Origin: Streptosporangium subroseum
GTDB lineage: Bacteria > Actinomycetota > Actinomycetes > Streptosporangiales > Streptosporangiaceae
Assembly (NCBI RefSeq): GCF_900188345.1
Contig: NZ_FZOD01000019.1
Span: 95,008 to 159,007, forward strand
Length of the DNA: 64,000 bases
Reading direction: 5' to 3'
Part shown: piece by piece, positions 26,081 to 34,784 of the stretch
Numbering within the stretch: the first letter of the stretch is position 1
Layout of the letters: each line of letters begins with the position of its first letter
The notes under the pieces: generated by a model
Seen by the model: the letters and a program-made list of their open reading frames with translations, nothing else
Databases searched by the model: none
Told to the model about the DNA's origin: nothing
Translations under genes and position numbers: made by a program

Positions 26081-26181
26081 CCCGACGCCCAGATGGCCGC
26101 ACCGGCGATCACCGCGAACACCACGACCATCGCCAGCAGGATGAGGAGGAGCGTCTTACCGCCGGAGGGTTGTTCTTCCAT
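26077..26181 (-). CDS. 34-residue single-pass membrane micro-protein
   Basis: A short frame from ATG 26181 to TGA 26077-26079 encodes MEEQPSGGKTLLLILLAM followed by a continuous hydrophobic stretch to residue 32, ending in Ser-Gly. It predicts one transmembrane helix with a short charged N-terminus. The stop overlaps the SixA GTG start by 4 nt (GTGA), the same coupling used elsewhere in the window, which is strong evidence that it is translated. There is no strong ribosome site. Function unknown; it may tether or regulate SixA at the membrane. Confidence 0.7.
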   Translation of the reverse strand: MEEQPSGGKTLLLILLAMVVVFAVIAGAAIWASG

Positions 26182-26219
26182 GGGCCCAGTTTCCCACCGG
26201 GGTCATCCGCACATGCGGA

Positions 26220-26245
26220 AGGGGTGCACGCCCCCGTGCACCCCT
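26220..26245 (-). terminator. hppA terminator
   Basis: An 11-bp perfect stem (AGGGGTGCACG with CGTGCACCCCT, loop of four C on the plus strand) lies 16 nt past the hppA stop. Confidence 0.8.
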
Positions 26246-26260
26246 CCCGTCACACCTCGC

Positions 26261-28594
26261 TCAGCTGGAGATCTGCTCCGGCTCGCGATCCGTCTGGCTC
26301 TCCTCGGCCGGGGCGATGCTCGCCGAACGACGCTTGGAGATGACCACCGCGGCGACGACGACGCCGACCGCGAGCACGGTGACGCCGATCCGCAGTCCCA
26401 CGTTGTCGGCGTAGGTCACCACGGCGGGAGCGATCAGCAGCGCCACCAGGTTCATCACCTTGAGCAGCGGGTTGATCGCCGGACCGGCGGTGTCCTTGAA
26501 CGGGTCACCGACGGTGTCACCGATGATGGTGGCCTCGTGAGCCGGTGAACCCTTGCCTCCGTGATGGCCGTCCTCGACCAGCTTCTTGGCATTGTCCCAG
26601 GCGCCGCCGGAGTTGGCCAGGAACACCGCCATCAGCGTGCCGCAGGCGATGGCACCGGCGAGGAACGCGCCGAGCGGCGCGTAACCGAGGGCAAAACCGA
26701 CGGCGATCGGGGTCAGTACGGCGAGCAGGCCAGGCGTGGCCAGCTCCCGCAGCGAGTCGCGGGTGCAGATGTCCACGACCCTGCCGTAGTCGGGCAGCTC
26801 CGTACCGGCCATGATTCCCGGCTTGGTGCGGAACTGCTCGCGGACCTCGAAGACCACCCGCCCGGCCGCACGGCCGACCGCCATGATCGCCAGACCGGAG
26901 AACATGAACACCACCGCGGCACCGATGATCAGACCGACGAGCACGTTCGGGGAGTCGACGCTCAGGTTGAACGACGCGAACGAGCCCAGCGTCTCCTTCA
27001 CACTCGCGCTCGCGACGGTCAGCTGGGTCTCGACCGCCGTACGGAACGCGCCGAACAGCGCGGTCGCGGCGAGCACCGCCGTCGCGATCGCGATGCCCTT
27101 GGTGATGGCCTTGGTGGTGTTGCCCACCGCGTCCAGTGACGTGAGCACCTGCGCGCCCTCACCCTGGACGTCGCCGGACATCTCGGCGATGCCCTGGGCG
27201 TTGTCGGAGACCGGGCCGAAGGTGTCCATCGACACGATCACACCGACCGTGGTCAGCAGGCCGGTGCCCGCCAGTGCCACGGCGAACAGGGCGATGGTGA
27301 CGTTGCCGAACCCGAGCAGGAAGGCTCCGTAGACGGCGCCTCCGATGATCAGCGCGGAGTAGACCGCCGACTCCAGGCCGACACTGATGCCGGACAGGAT
27401 GACCGTGGCGGGACCGGTGCGGGAGCTCTCCCCGATGTCCCTCACCGGACGACGGTTCGTCTCGGTGAAGTAGCCGGTGAGGATCTGGATGGCACTCGCC
27501 AGCACCAGCCCGATGAGCACCGCGCCGATCGCGATCAGACGCGGGTCGGAGGTGATCGCGGCGACCTCCGGACTCACGCCGGTCAGCCCGGCGAAGCTGC
27601 TCGGCAGGTAGACGAAGGCCGCGACGGCGACGAGAACCGCCGAGATGGCCGCGGAGATGAAAAAACCACGGTTGATCGCGGCCATCGCGTTGCGGTCACC
27701 CTTGCGCGGAGCGGTGACGAAGATCCCGATGATGGCGGTCAGCACACCGATCATCGGAACGATCAGCGGGAAGACCAGACCCTCGACGCCGAAGGCGACC
27801 TTGCCCAGGATGAGGCTGGCGACCAGCATGACCGCGTAGGACTCGAACAGGTCGGCGGCCATGCCCGCGCAGTCGCCGACGTTGTCGCCCACGTTGTCGG
27901 CGATGGTGGCGGCGTTGCGCGGATCGTCCTCCGGGATGCCCTGCTCGACCTTGCCGACCAGGTCGGCGCCGACGTCGGCGGCCTTGGTGAAGATGCCGCC
28001 GCCCACTCGCATGAACATGGCGAGCAGGGCGGCACCGAAGCCGAAGCCCTCCAGCACCGCCGGAGCGTCGCCTCCGTAGACGAGCACCACTATGGCCGCG
28101 CCGAGCAGGCCGAGACCGACAGTGATCATGCCCGCGACGCCACCGGTGCGGAAGGCGATCCGCATGGCGACCTTCTCGCCGGCGCTACGGGCGGCCGCGG
28201 CGACGCGGACGTTTCCGCGGACCGCGAGCCACATGCCGATGAAGCCGGTCAGTGCGGAGAACAGCGCACCGATCACGAAGAACACCGATCGGCCGATCGC
28301 CACGCTGGTCGACTCGGCCGGTAGGAGGTACAGCAGGAACGGAATCAATACAACGAACACCGCGAGCGTCCGGAACTGCCGCGTCAGATACGCGGAAGCC
28401 CCTTCCTGTACGGCTCGCGCGATGTTCTGCATACGCTCGGTGCCCTGATCGGCGGCGAGCACCTCCCGCACCAGGGCGCCTGCGACGCCAAGTGCGAGCA
28501 GGGCCACGACGGCGACCACGATCACAATGTTGAAATGGGAACCGCTCAGGGATACCGCTGGCTCTTCGACAGCGGCGAGATGGAGCACAGACAT
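26261..28594 (-). CDS. hppA: membrane-bound proton-translocating pyrophosphatase
   Basis: A 777-residue protein with about 16 membrane helices that couples pyrophosphate hydrolysis to proton pumping. The substrate site is complete: DVGADLVGKVEQ, EDDPRNAATIADNVGDNVGD and GDTVGDPFKDT. The motif GNTTKA carries Lys at the position that in K+-dependent enzymes is Ala, so this should be the K+-independent H+ type. AAGGAGAG lies 4 nt before the ATG. Transcription is monocistronic, with a long upstream region (28595-29024) and a terminator downstream. Confidence 0.97.
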   Translation of the reverse strand: MSVLHLAAVEEPAVSLSGSHFNIVIVVAVVALLALGVAGALVREVLAADQGTERMQNIARAVQEGASAYLTRQFRTLAVFVVLIPFLLYLLPAESTSVAIGRSVFFVIGALFSALTGFIGMWLAVRGNVRVAAAARSAGEKVAMRIAFRTGGVAGMITVGLGLLGAAIVVLVYGGDAPAVLEGFGFGAALLAMFMRVGGGIFTKAADVGADLVGKVEQGIPEDDPRNAATIADNVGDNVGDCAGMAADLFESYAVMLVASLILGKVAFGVEGLVFPLIVPMIGVLTAIIGIFVTAPRKGDRNAMAAINRGFFISAAISAVLVAVAAFVYLPSSFAGLTGVSPEVAAITSDPRLIAIGAVLIGLVLASAIQILTGYFTETNRRPVRDIGESSRTGPATVILSGISVGLESAVYSALIIGGAVYGAFLLGFGNVTIALFAVALAGTGLLTTVGVIVSMDTFGPVSDNAQGIAEMSGDVQGEGAQVLTSLDAVGNTTKAITKGIAIATAVLAATALFGAFRTAVETQLTVASASVKETLGSFASFNLSVDSPNVLVGLIIGAAVVFMFSGLAIMAVGRAAGRVVFEVREQFRTKPGIMAGTELPDYGRVVDICTRDSLRELATPGLLAVLTPIAVGFALGYAPLGAFLAGAIACGTLMAVFLANSGGAWDNAKKLVEDGHHGGKGSPAHEATIIGDTVGDPFKDTAGPAINPLLKVMNLVALLIAPAVVTYADNVGLRIGVTVLAVGVVVAAVVISKRRSASIAPAEESQTDREPEQISS

Positions 28595-28914
28595 CCGACT
28601 CTCCTTGGCAAGACGGGAACCACGTCCTGCCCGGAGTGCGCTGCAATAGGTATAAGCGGGCGGAGCGGCGCACATCCGGGGTGGTTCGCACTGCCGCTTC
28701 CAGTTGCGTCCGCAGACGCCCACCGGATTCGGCCCGTCATGGGCCGCTCCGAAGGACAAACCTTGGCCGGTGCCGGGAGTCTACGCAGCGAGGACGCGGA
28801 TATAAAGCCTCTCCCGGCGGCCAATTGACAACGCGTCCGCTAAGCCCTTGTCGACCGACCTGCTTATAAGGGCATTTACGCCGCCACATCAAGGCCTGCA
28901 ACCCAGTTTCATGG

Positions 28915-28960
28915 CCATTTCGGTCTGCTTATATACAAATTATGTTTTGACCGAAAATGG
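28915..28960. promoter_or_regulatory. inverted repeat in the hppA upstream region
   Basis: CCATTTCGGTC (28915-28925) and GACCGAAAATGG (28949-28960) are inverted repeats around an AT-rich 23-nt spacer. CTGCTTATA occurs at about 28859 and again at 28926. The patch is AT-rich for this genome and may hold the hppA promoter or an operator. No gene is seen between 28595 and 29024. Confidence 0.35.
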
Positions 28961-28975
28961 GGATATACAGACGAA

Positions 28976-29011
28976 CAGCCGGGCGCGCCCGCAAGCGGAC
29001 GCGCCCGGCTG
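28976..29011 (-). terminator. terminator of the anti-sigma operon
   Basis: CAGCCGGGCGCG pairs perfectly with CGCGCCCGGCTG, and the loop contains a further CCGC/GCGG pairing. It begins 14 nt after the anti-sigma stop codon at 29025. Confidence 0.8.
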
Positions 29012-29024
29012 CTGGAGTCGTCTG

Positions 29025-29471
29025 TCAGATCGGAGGCAGGCCGTTGGTCGCCGCGGGCCAGCTCATGCGGATGCGCATGCCCTTCTGACTCGGGTAGACC
29101 TGAACGTCGTCGGCCAGCCCCGCGATGACCGCAATGCCGAATCCGGACATCAGGGTGTCAGGGAGCTGTCCGAGCGGATCGTCGAACCGTAACAATCCAC
29201 GATCCTGCTCCAGCTCGTCACTTGGCGCGGAGTCGGTGACCGTCACCTCGAACCGCCCCAAGTCATCCCGTAGCTCGATACGGATCGGCTCTCCCGGACA
29301 GTGGAGGCGATGTGCCTCCACGGCCCGTGAGCATGCCTCACCGACAGCGAGCCGTACTTCGTCCAGCAGCGACTCCTCGACACCGGTGCGCCTGGCGATC
29401 GCCGTGGCGACCAGACGTGCCGTACGCACATGTGCCGGGAGAGCGCTGAACGTCAGCTCGACGGTAGCCAC
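29025..29471 (-). CDS. RsbW/SpoIIAB-like anti-sigma or serine kinase
   Basis: A 148-residue HATPase_c protein with the N-box VRLAVGEACSRAVEAH and a G-box region SGFGIAVIAGL. Such proteins bind a sigma factor or phosphorylate a STAS antagonist. It follows its likely antagonist gene by 2 nt, which makes them a partner-switch pair. No sigma-factor gene is adjacent, so the controlled sigma factor is unknown. The canonical DxGxG motif is poorly kept (TVTDSAPSDE), so ATP binding may be weak. Confidence 0.85.
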   Translation of the reverse strand: MATVELTFSALPAHVRTARLVATAIARRTGVEESLLDEVRLAVGEACSRAVEAHRLHCPGEPIRIELRDDLGRFEVTVTDSAPSDELEQDRGLLRFDDPLGQLPDTLMSGFGIAVIAGLADDVQVYPSQKGMRIRMSWPAATNGLPPI

Positions 29472-29473
29472 GA

Positions 29474-29824
29474 CTACTTGTCTCGACCGTGAGCTTCCTT
29501 GGCCTCGTCAACCGAGGCGTAGATCCCGAAGACCTTGGTCAGTCCGGTAATCCGGAAAATCTTCAAGATGCGCTCCTGGGTGCAGACCAGCTCCAGTGAG
29601 CCATCGTGCGCCCGAACTCGCTTGAGCCCGCCGACCAGGACACCAAGGCCCGTGGAGTCAAGGAAGTCGACCTTCTCCATGTTGACGAGCAGGTGGAAAT
29701 TCCCCTTGTTGACCAGGTCGATCAGGAGCTCACGCAATCTGGGCGCAGTGTAGACATCGATCTCACCCTCGACCTCAACGATGGTGAGACGGTCCTCGGA
29801 ATGGTGGTCCAACTTCAGATCCAC
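29474..29824 (-). CDS. STAS-domain anti-sigma factor antagonist (RsbV/BldG type)
   Basis: A 116-residue STAS protein with the phosphorylatable Ser in DFLDSTGLGVLVGGL. Strings VEVEGEIDVYTAPRLRELL and RILKIFRITGL are typical of the BldG/RsbV group in actinomycetes. The GTG start at 29824 has GGAGG 4-5 nt upstream; longer frames lack family sequence. Unphosphorylated it should bind the downstream anti-sigma protein and free a sigma factor. Confidence 0.92.
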   Translation of the reverse strand: MDLKLDHHSEDRLTIVEVEGEIDVYTAPRLRELLIDLVNKGNFHLLVNMEKVDFLDSTGLGVLVGGLKRVRAHDGSLELVCTQERILKIFRITGLTKVFGIYASVDEAKEAHGRDK

Positions 29825-29996
29825 AGATCCTCCAGCGCCTTGCCTGCGAAAGTACCAATTCGGACGTGCCTCCTGGGACCGAGTGACCCCCGGATGACAA
29901 GCCCCGACGCGCGGCATTCAACCATGCGTACGCTCAGTGTCTATACGAAATCACGATTCCCGGCGACTCTGCCCACAGATGTGAGACTGGAAACCA

Positions 29997-32330
29997 GTGA
30001 CTCCGCCCTCATCCTCTTCCCTTCGAGCGGGCACCGCTCTCACCTACCTGCTCGACGTTCCCGCACGTCGCGAGCGTGTGACACACGTGGAGCACGTTCC
30101 CGCACGTCAGGCGGGCGAGACTCGGTGGCCGGACTGGGTCGATGAACGTCTGGTTACGCGCTGGGCGAACCACGGTATTTCCGGCCTGTGGCCACATCAA
30201 GCCGAGGCGGCCAACCTGGTCCACGACGGTCTAAACGTGATCATCGCCACAGGGACCGCGTCGGGCAAGTCCCTCTCCTACCTGGTGCCCGCCCTCTCGT
30301 CGGTGCTCGACGGCGGCACGGTCCTCTACCTGTCGCCCACCAAGGCGCTGGCAGCCGACCAGCTTCGCTCCCTCGGAGAGCTCGACCTGCCCGAACTCCG
30401 CGCGGCCACCTTCGACGGCGACACCTCCTTCGAGGAAAGGGCCTGGATCCGCAGACACGCCAACTACGTCCTGACCAACCCGGACATGCTCCATCGCACC
30501 CTGTTGCCTCGCCACGCCCAGTGGTCGGCCTTCTGGCGGCGGCTACGGGTGATCGTCGTGGACGAGTGCCACGGCTACCGAGGCGTGTTCGGCTCCCACG
30601 TGGCGCAGATCCTGCGCCGCCTGCGCCGGATCTGCGCCCGGTACGGCTCCCGCCCGACCTTCCTGCTCTCCTCGGCCACGGCCAGCGAGCCCGGAACTTT
30701 CGCGATGCGCCTGACAGGCCTTCAAATGGCCGAGGTGACCACGGACGCCTCTCCCCGGGGCGCAACCACCTTCGCCCTGTGGGAGCCGCCCCTGACCGGT
30801 CTGCGCGGCGAGGGCGGCGCGCCTCTCCGCCGTCCCGCCACCGCCGAGAGCGCCGACCTCCTCGCCGACCTCGTCATCGCCGACGTCCGCACCCTGGCCT
30901 TCGTCCGCTCCCGCCGCGCCGCCGAGTCCGTGGCCCTCACCACCCGAGCCAGGCTCCAGGACCTCGTCATCGACGTGGGCGCACCGGCGGAACTGCCCGA
31001 CAAGGTGGCGGCCTACCGGGCCGGATATCTGGCGGAGGACCGCCGGAAACTGGAGAAGGCACTGCGGTCGGGAGACCTGCTCGGGCTGGCGACGACCAAC
31101 GCGCTGGAGCTCGGCGTCGACGTGTCCGGGCTGGACGCCGTGCTCATCGCGGGCTGGCCGGGAACCCGGGCGTCACTCTGGCAGCAGGCCGGACGGGCGG
31201 GACGAGACGGACAGGACGCGCTGGCGGTGCTGATCGCCAGGGACGACCCCCTGGACACCTACCTGGTCCACCACCCCGATGCCCTGTTCGGCCGGCCCGT
31301 CGAGGCGATCGTGCTCGACCCCGACAACCCCTACGTGCTGGGGCCGCATCTGTGCGCGGCCGCCTCCGAGATCCCCCTCACCCATGACGACCTCGAGGTC
31401 TTCGGACCGGCCACCAAGCAGGTGCTCTCGGACCTGGTCGAGGCCGGCCTGCTCAGAGAACGCGCCACGGGCTGGTTCTGGACCAGCCGGGACCGGGCCA
31501 CCGACCTCGCCGACATCCGGGGAGGCGGCGGCGCTCCGGTCCAGCTCGTCGAGACGTCCACCGGCCGGCTGCTCGGCACCGTGGACGAGCCCTCGGCCCA
31601 CATGTCCGTGCACACCGGCGCGGTCTACGTGCATCAGGGAGAGACGTTCCTGGTGACCGAGCTCGACCTGGAGGCGGAAGTCGCCCTGCTCGAGGCCGGG
31701 ACACCCGAATACACGACCTTCGCGAGGGACGTCACCGACATCTCGGTGATCGAATCCCTTCGCTCGCACCCGCTCGGCCCCGGAGAGCTTCACTTCGGCT
31801 CGGTGGAGGTCACCAGCCAGGTGGTCTCCTACATCAAGCGCCGTGCCCAGAGCGGCGAACTCCTCGGTGACGAATCTCTCGACCTGCCTCCGCGCACGCT
31901 GCGGACCCGCGCGGTCTGGTGGACGCTTCCCGCCTCAGCGATCGCCCCTCTGGCCGGGGACGGCCTGGATCTCGGCGGAGCCGCACACGCGGCCGAACAC
32001 GCCTCCATCGGCCTGCTACCGCTGTTCGCGACCTGCGACCGCTGGGACATCGGCGGCGTCTCCACCGAACTCCACCCGGACACCGGGCTGCTCACCGTCT
32101 TCGTCTACGACGGCCACGAAGGCGGCGCCGGCTTCGCCGAACGCGGCTACGCCCGCGCCCGCGACTGGCTCACCGCCACTCGCGAGGCCATCGCCTCATG
32201 CGAGTGTGAGCGGGGCTGCCCCTCCTGCATCCAGTCGCCCAAATGCGGCAACGGCAACGAGCCCCTGGACAAGACCGGAGCACTCCGTCTCCTCGCCGTC
32301 CTGCTCTCCATCGACCCACGCGAGGCATGA
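29997..32330 (+). CDS. mrfA: MrfA-type superfamily 2 DNA helicase with DUF1998
   Basis: A 777-residue helicase. Motif I is ATGTASGKS, motif II DECH, motif III SSATAS, motif VI QQAGRAGR. The C-terminal DUF1998 region ends with the Cys cluster CECERGCPSCIQSPKC. Bacillus MrfA works with MrfB in repair of mitomycin-type lesions; actinobacterial members (Rv3649 in M. tuberculosis) are of the same family. No mrfB-like exonuclease is adjacent. It is divergent from the antagonist gene. The DNA encoding the N-terminus holds a short direct repeat (CGTTCCCGCACGTC twice). The GTG start is uncertain by a few codons. Confidence 0.9.
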   Translation: MTPPSSSSLRAGTALTYLLDVPARRERVTHVEHVPARQAGETRWPDWVDERLVTRWANHGISGLWPHQAEAANLVHDGLNVIIATGTASGKSLSYLVPALSSVLDGGTVLYLSPTKALAADQLRSLGELDLPELRAATFDGDTSFEERAWIRRHANYVLTNPDMLHRTLLPRHAQWSAFWRRLRVIVVDECHGYRGVFGSHVAQILRRLRRICARYGSRPTFLLSSATASEPGTFAMRLTGLQMAEVTTDASPRGATTFALWEPPLTGLRGEGGAPLRRPATAESADLLADLVIADVRTLAFVRSRRAAESVALTTRARLQDLVIDVGAPAELPDKVAAYRAGYLAEDRRKLEKALRSGDLLGLATTNALELGVDVSGLDAVLIAGWPGTRASLWQQAGRAGRDGQDALAVLIARDDPLDTYLVHHPDALFGRPVEAIVLDPDNPYVLGPHLCAAASEIPLTHDDLEVFGPATKQVLSDLVEAGLLRERATGWFWTSRDRATDLADIRGGGGAPVQLVETSTGRLLGTVDEPSAHMSVHTGAVYVHQGETFLVTELDLEAEVALLEAGTPEYTTFARDVTDISVIESLRSHPLGPGELHFGSVEVTSQVVSYIKRRAQSGELLGDESLDLPPRTLRTRAVWWTLPASAIAPLAGDGLDLGGAAHAAEHASIGLLPLFATCDRWDIGGVSTELHPDTGLLTVFVYDGHEGGAGFAERGYARARDWLTATREAIASCECERGCPSCIQSPKCGNGNEPLDKTGALRLLAVLLSIDPREA

Positions 32331-32414
32331 TCAAAGCAGGTCACGTCCAGTACATTCGACATTTCGGTCACCCGAAAGCCCATGACGATGAAGCCCCATA
32401 TTGCTCATACGGAC

Positions 32415-32478
32415 CATTGCTCACACAGACCGCGAACCCCACGTTTGCTCCCTCAGGACCGTTGCTCCCTCAGGACCG
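32415..32478. repeat. 17-bp tandem repeat
   Basis: TTGCTCCCTCAGGACCG is present twice exactly, head to tail (32445-32461 and 32462-32478), with a degenerate copy at about 32417. It lies in the 32331-32701 gap between convergent genes, which has no gene. Confidence 0.85.
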
Positions 32479-32588
32479 TGAATGGAAGTGCTGCGTTTGC
32501 CGCCGCGGGCCATGACCCTATGCCGTTTCCTCAAACCAGGAGGGGCGCGCTCGTAAAACGACGGCGCCCGCCGGGACTGGAAGCCGAG

Positions 32589-32620
32589 GTGCCGGGGTGC
32601 CGGGGTGCCGGGGTGCCGGG
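32589..32620. repeat. 8-bp microsatellite-like tract
   Basis: Four exact tandem copies of GTGCCGGG. Being 8 bp long in non-coding DNA it is not constrained by reading frame, unlike the 9-bp tracts inside nearby genes. Confidence 0.9.
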
Positions 32621-32701
32621 GTAGGGAAACGTCGTCCTGGTCAGCCACTCGATCGCGATCTTTCTCCCTAAGGATTCATCGCTTCTGTTCGGATCCCTTT
32701 C

Positions 32702-33127
32702 TCAGTTGGCGAAATCGGAGATGTGAACAGGCCCGGCGCGTGCACCGGCCATGACGGTCACCCCGCCCGCCACCGGCAACAGAAGCCGTAGGGCCACCTG
32801 AATATCAGCGATGCCGTCACCGTCGATGGAACAGCGTGTGACCTTCGCCCCGTTGCCCACGGCAAGCGAGGTCGCCTCAGCGCAGCCGCGGTTCGGATCG
32901 GCGAAGGCCAGCCTCGCGGCGGCGAGCGCGCTGAGATCGGCGGCACTCTGCGCCCGGTGGCGCGCCACCCTGGCCATCCCGGTGAAGGTGATCGCGGCCG
33001 CCACCGCGAAGATCAACGTCATGAGCCCGATCATCCAGATCGTGGCTGACCCGCGCTCTGTGTCCGCCCCGTTCCGGCGTCCGCCCTGTTCCCGGTGTTC
33101 CCGGTGTTCCCGGTGTTCCCGGCCCAT
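32702..33127 (-). CDS. TadG-like protein of the Tad/Flp locus (Rv3654c type)
   Basis: A 141-residue protein if it starts at ATG 33127. It has a hydrophobic helix ATIWMIGLMTLIFAVAAA and then HRAQSAADLSALAAARLA, the usual start of TadE/TadG-like pseudopilin-associated proteins. Six conserved-looking residues include two Cys that may pair. Residues 3-13 are a His-Arg-Glu repeat encoded by four 9-bp units TGTTCCCGG (plus strand, 33087-33122). Alternative starts at 33202 (ATG) or 33244 (GTG) would lengthen the N-terminus. Last gene of the locus. Confidence 0.75.
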   Translation of the reverse strand: MGREHREHREHREQGGRRNGADTERGSATIWMIGLMTLIFAVAAAITFTGMARVARHRAQSAADLSALAAARLAFADPNRGCAEATSLAVGNGAKVTRCSIDGDGIADIQVALRLLLPVAGGVTVMAGARAGPVHISDFAN

Positions 33128-33280
33128 CTCCTCCCCGCCTCCCTCTCCATTCGCATCCCTCCTGGTTCCCCCTGATTCGGTGCCGGAGATAGCCGTCACC
33201 ATGGCAAACGTCACATCGCGCTCGGTACTGGGGAGGGCGATCACTTCCCATCGGATTCAGCGATGGATCCGATGGGATTT

Positions 33281-33404
33281 GGTGACGGACATCACACGGG
33301 ATTCGGTGACGGATCCATCGGATTCGGTAACGGACATCACACCGGCACTCAGCTTTACTCCTCCAGCCTTTACTCCTCGCCAGGTCCGGTGACGGACATC
33401 ACAC
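33281..33404. repeat. GGTGACGGACATCACAC repeats spanning the tadE 3' end
   Basis: Full 17-nt copies at 33281-33297, 33326-33342 and 33388-33404, plus a partial copy at 33305. The last copy is inside the TadE gene and encodes part of its C-terminal tail; the others lie in the following spacer. Confidence 0.8.
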
Positions 33405-33771
33405 CGGGTTCGGTGGTGGACATCGCAGCCGCACGAACGGTGACGCTCGGGAGCGAGGCGCCCCAGCGAGGTCTGACACTCACGGACACCTCCACCCGGG
33501 CGACCTCCGCGCTACGGGTCACCACGACTCGCGCACCCGCCGGGGCGACGGCCAGAACGCCGCCCCGGACGCGCTCCAGAGCCTCGCCGCGTGAGGCGGC
33601 CCGAGCACCCGCCCGGGCCGCGTCCACACATTCGAGCTGCGCCTCGACCGCCGCCACGGCCCACAATCCGGCTGCCAGCACCACCATGAGGGCGGGTAGC
33701 ACCGCGGCGGTCTCCACGGTCACCGATCCCCTCGATCGGCGAAAGGGAGTCGCCAGTGCCACGAGGGTCAT
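33370..33771 (-). CDS. TadE-family minor pilin
   Basis: A 133-residue protein with RRSRGSVTVETAAVLPALMVVLAAGLWAV trimmed at the N-terminus to the TadE signature: an Arg/Ser-rich leader, Glu at the position following the prepilin-like cleavage site (TVETAAVLP), and a hydrophobic helix. The C-terminal 17 residues (MSTTEPGVMSVTGPGEE) are encoded by the repeat array and are probably a late addition. The ATG overlaps the stop of the pilin gene by 4 nt. Confidence 0.8.
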   Translation of the reverse strand: MTLVALATPFRRSRGSVTVETAAVLPALMVVLAAGLWAVAAVEAQLECVDAARAGARAASRGEALERVRGGVLAVAPAGARVVVTRSAEVARVEVSVSVRPRWGASLPSVTVRAAAMSTTEPGVMSVTGPGEE

Positions 33772-34004
33772 CCGGCCACGTTCAGTGCCCGATTGATCAG
33801 TCCCGTGATCAGTTGCTGAACCTCGGAACTCGTCACCACCTTGAAGAGGATGGCGGCGAAGGCACAGGCGGCGATCGTGCCGACCGCGTATTCGGCGGTG
33901 GACATGCCCCGGTCACGGTGTGGACCGGTGGTCAGCAACGCCCAGCGTGCCCGCAACCACTGCAGCCGATCACACCGGGTGCGGCCGGCGCTCGCTTGAC
34001 CCAT
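33768..34004 (-). CDS. Flp-type pilin (DUF4244)
   Basis: A 78-residue prepilin-like protein. A basic leader ends at HRDRG, followed by MSTAEYAVGTIAACAFAAIL, where Glu five residues after the Gly is the class IV prepilin hallmark. This is the actinobacterial DUF4244 form of Flp pilin. The start is fixed by AGGAGG 6 nt before ATG 34004; the open frame upstream is not coding-like. A pair of DnaA-box-like 9-mers lies about 100 nt upstream. Confidence 0.88.
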   Translation of the reverse strand: MGQASAGRTRCDRLQWLRARWALLTTGPHRDRGMSTAEYAVGTIAACAFAAILFKVVTSSEVQQLITGLINRALNVAG

Positions 34005-34101
34005 CGTTTCCTCCTGGGAATCCCAGCCGGACCCAGTGCCCGGCATCGGTCCAGCCAGGTTTCCCCACGGGCCCATGGCCCCGTTGACCCGAATGGCATT
34101 C

Positions 34102-34126
34102 TGTGGAGAACTTTCGGTTGTCCACA
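34102..34126. promoter_or_regulatory. pair of DnaA-box-like sites upstream of the pilin gene
   Basis: TGTGGAGAA (34102-34110, one mismatch to the box) and TTGTCCACA (34118-34126, the usual high-GC-Gram-positive DnaA box) lie 98-122 nt upstream of the pilin start, in opposite orientation. Confidence 0.4.
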
Positions 34127-34261
34127 GCGACCGGCCAGCTGACCAGCCGCATTGTCGACAGGATGCCCAGACGTCGGATCCCGCCAAGAGCCGGATCCGG
34201 GGTTCACCCCCGGCTTCAAGGAGGAGCCATCCGGCGCCGTGTGCTGCCGTCAGGTTTCGAG

Positions 34262-34375
34262 GTTCCGACCCGCAGGTCAGGTTGGGACGGCCAGCAGGTT
34301 GGGACGGCGCGCACAATCCCGTTTCGGGGCCCCAGGTCACGGGTTGCATGTGGGGGCAATCCCGTTTCGGGTCGC
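34262..34375. repeat. paired direct repeats in the csp-pilin gap
   Basis: CAGGTTGGGACGGC occurs twice within 34272-34300 and CAATCCCGTTTCGGG twice within 34312-34370. No gene is seen between 34005 and the cold-shock promoter at 34573. Confidence 0.65.
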
Positions 34376-34572
34376 GGGTTGAGCGATGGTCTCCAGCCTC
34401 CTGGCCCTTTCGAGACAGTGCCCTGTCGAGACTCGATCCGATGACTGTGTCGACCCGCTCCAGCCCATGACCGTGTCGATCCCTTCCAGGATATGGATCG
34501 ACGGTTCCAGAATCTGGAACGAGGACCATCGGAGCGACTCAGTCGCACTTTTGTGCTTGATCATGTTCTTGT

Positions 34573-34602
34573 TTGACATGGCTCGCGAGCGCCGAGTAGC
34601 TT
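34573..34602 (+). promoter_or_regulatory. cold-shock gene promoter
   Basis: TTGACA (34573-34578) and TAGCTT (34597-34602) are separated by 18 nt, a good housekeeping-type promoter. Transcription would start near 34609, giving a leader of about 175 nt. Confidence 0.6.
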
Positions 34603-34646
34603 TGAAGGGTTGCAGTCTTAGTTTCCTCGTACGTTCGCTCTGTCTG

Positions 34647-34683
34647 AAGCGCCGCGGGAAGTTCCCTGACAGCGGGCTTTTTT
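34647..34683 (+). terminator. terminator-like hairpin inside the cold-shock leader
   Basis: The outer stem AAGC(G)CCGC pairs with GCGGGCTT, an inner GGGAA/TTCCC stem lies within, and six T follow at 34678-34683. It ends about 100 nt before the start codon, so it may attenuate cspA. A second hairpin (GGACGCA/TGCGGTCC) follows at about 34703-34721. Confidence 0.55.
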
Positions 34684-34784
34684 GCTTCTCCGAATATTTC
34701 GGCGGACGCAATATGCGGTCCGTATGCAGCCCCGTATCACCGACTTGGTGATGTGGTGAGGCTCCCCCTTAATAGGAGAAGCAG

